Part shown: positions 42,998 to 43,529 of the stretch, piece after piece
Position numbering within the stretch: the first letter of the stretch is position 1
Layout: the number at the start of each line of letters is the position of its first letter
DNA from: Bacteroidales bacterium
GTDB taxonomy: Bacteria > Bacteroidota > Bacteroidia > Bacteroidales > Muribaculaceae
Assembly: GCA_020860515.1 (NCBI GenBank)
Contig: JAJBUG010000034.1
Location: 10,557-54,085, forward strand
DNA length: 43,529 bases
Reading direction: 5' to 3'
Position numbers and translations under genes: made by a program
Notes under the pieces: generated by a model
The model's database searches: none
Told to the model about the DNA's origin: nothing
Seen by the model: the letters and a program-made list of their open reading frames with translations, nothing else

Positions 42998-43456
42998 TTA
43001 AGATTCAGCAGTCATGGGCTGAATCTCAGAATATTCCTTTGGGGATATAACGTACACTTTGATGTCCATTGCATCTTTGCTCTGGATGTTGAAGAGAAAG
43101 TCGTATTCCTGATCGGCATAGGCATGGAATACAGTGATCATCTGAATCATCTTTTTCAAGAATGACACACATTCGTCTCGGGTAATCTTCTCCACATCCT
43201 TGCCACATATCTGGAACTCTACCTGATGATCCCATTCGACGAGCTTCACATTTCCCTCATCCTCGCTAAACTGGGAATTGAGCACCTCCTCAACCAGAGC
43301 CAGCCGCTGAGCCAACGGCGCATCAAACATCTCCGCCGCATCCCAAGGCGCCACGCCCCTCGCCTCCTCTGCCTCGCCATGGACAGAGCAAAAGATGATC
43401 GTTAAAGATGTGAAGGCGACTTTAATAAGTGCCGGCGACAAAGTAAGTAATTTCAT
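42998..43456 (-). CDS. Exported hypothetical protein
   Basis: The 152-residue product has a hydrophobic N-terminus (about 8-24, ALIKVAFTSLTIIFCS) that looks like a signal peptide, followed by an acidic linker. A mixed alpha/beta domain of ~90 residues (VEWDHQVEFQICGKDVEKI...) ends the protein. No family is recognised. It is transcribed alone, with a hairpin terminator after the stop. The last 70 bases of the window upstream of it are AT-rich with no clear promoter match. Confidence 0.65.
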   Translation of the reverse strand: MKLLTLSPALIKVAFTSLTIIFCSVHGEAEEARGVAPWDAAEMFDAPLAQRLALVEEVLNSQFSEDEGNVKLVEWDHQVEFQICGKDVEKITRDECVSFLKKMIQMITVFHAYADQEYDFLFNIQSKDAMDIKVYVISPKEYSEIQPMTAES

Positions 43457-43529
43457 ATGGTTGGTAATTTTTAGTAATGAAGTGATTTAAACTAATTGCT
43501 AAAACTTAATAATGATTGCTAAATGTTAA

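Overview
The window looks like part of a Bacteroidales genome. Upstream of several genes I see the Bacteroidetes promoter pattern (TTTG, about 19-21 bases, then TAnnTTTG). There is also a NusG-like antiterminator of the UpxY type, IS110 and ISAs1 transposase remnants, and many short signal-peptide proteins and lipoproteins. The first ~118 bases are almost pure C and are probably an assembly or sequencing artefact at a contig end.

Left part (119-13250). A two-gene minus-strand unit (6570 to 491) encodes a DinG/XPD-like SF2 helicase fused to a C-terminal PD-(D/E)XK nuclease. It overlaps by 4 bases a 761-residue protein with possible PIWI/MID-like segments, so this is a candidate nucleic-acid defence module. 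It is followed by a YggL-like ribosome-binding protein, a metallophosphoesterase, a 297-bp terminal-inverted-repeat element carrying a decayed transposase start, and a translationally coupled pair of small proteins. Next come a tandem ~78-bp degenerate repeat, a frameshifted IS110 transposase, a C-terminal Rpn-type remnant and a HigBA toxin-antitoxin pair.

Central part (13303-41407). Almost everything is on the minus strand and tightly packed. It starts at a near-consensus promoter (41407-41376), has a ~575-nt structured leader, and opens with a UpxY/NusG-like antiterminator. Then follow, in order: an SrfB-like actin-fold ATPase; an SrfC-like GTPase; a membrane-anchored subtilisin (S8) protease; a four-helix membrane protein; a GTPase-like protein with an apparent frameshift; and a 1053-residue single-pass protein. 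After these come a lipoprotein, an exported coiled-coil protein, two paralogous proteins, two proteins with Ig-like/carboxypeptidase-regulatory-like repeats, a second GTPase-like protein, and a string of small exported or membrane proteins. I see no strong internal promoter until 14531, so 20 genes (about 26 kb) may be one antitermination-dependent transcript. The gene set suggests an envelope-spanning, GTPase-controlled machine with a periplasmic protease. Three of its proteins share a C-terminal module that I do not recognise. This is the best candidate for an undescribed system in the window.

Right part (41408-43529). A 5'-truncated ISAs1 transposase with a recognisable right inverted repeat lies beside the operon promoter. 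Two hypothetical minus-strand genes follow, one of them exported.

Two genes (the IS110 transposase and the GTPase-like gene at 28835-30353) are each broken by exactly one extra A in an A-run. These may be real lesions, slippage switches or homopolymer sequencing errors; the sequence alone cannot decide.
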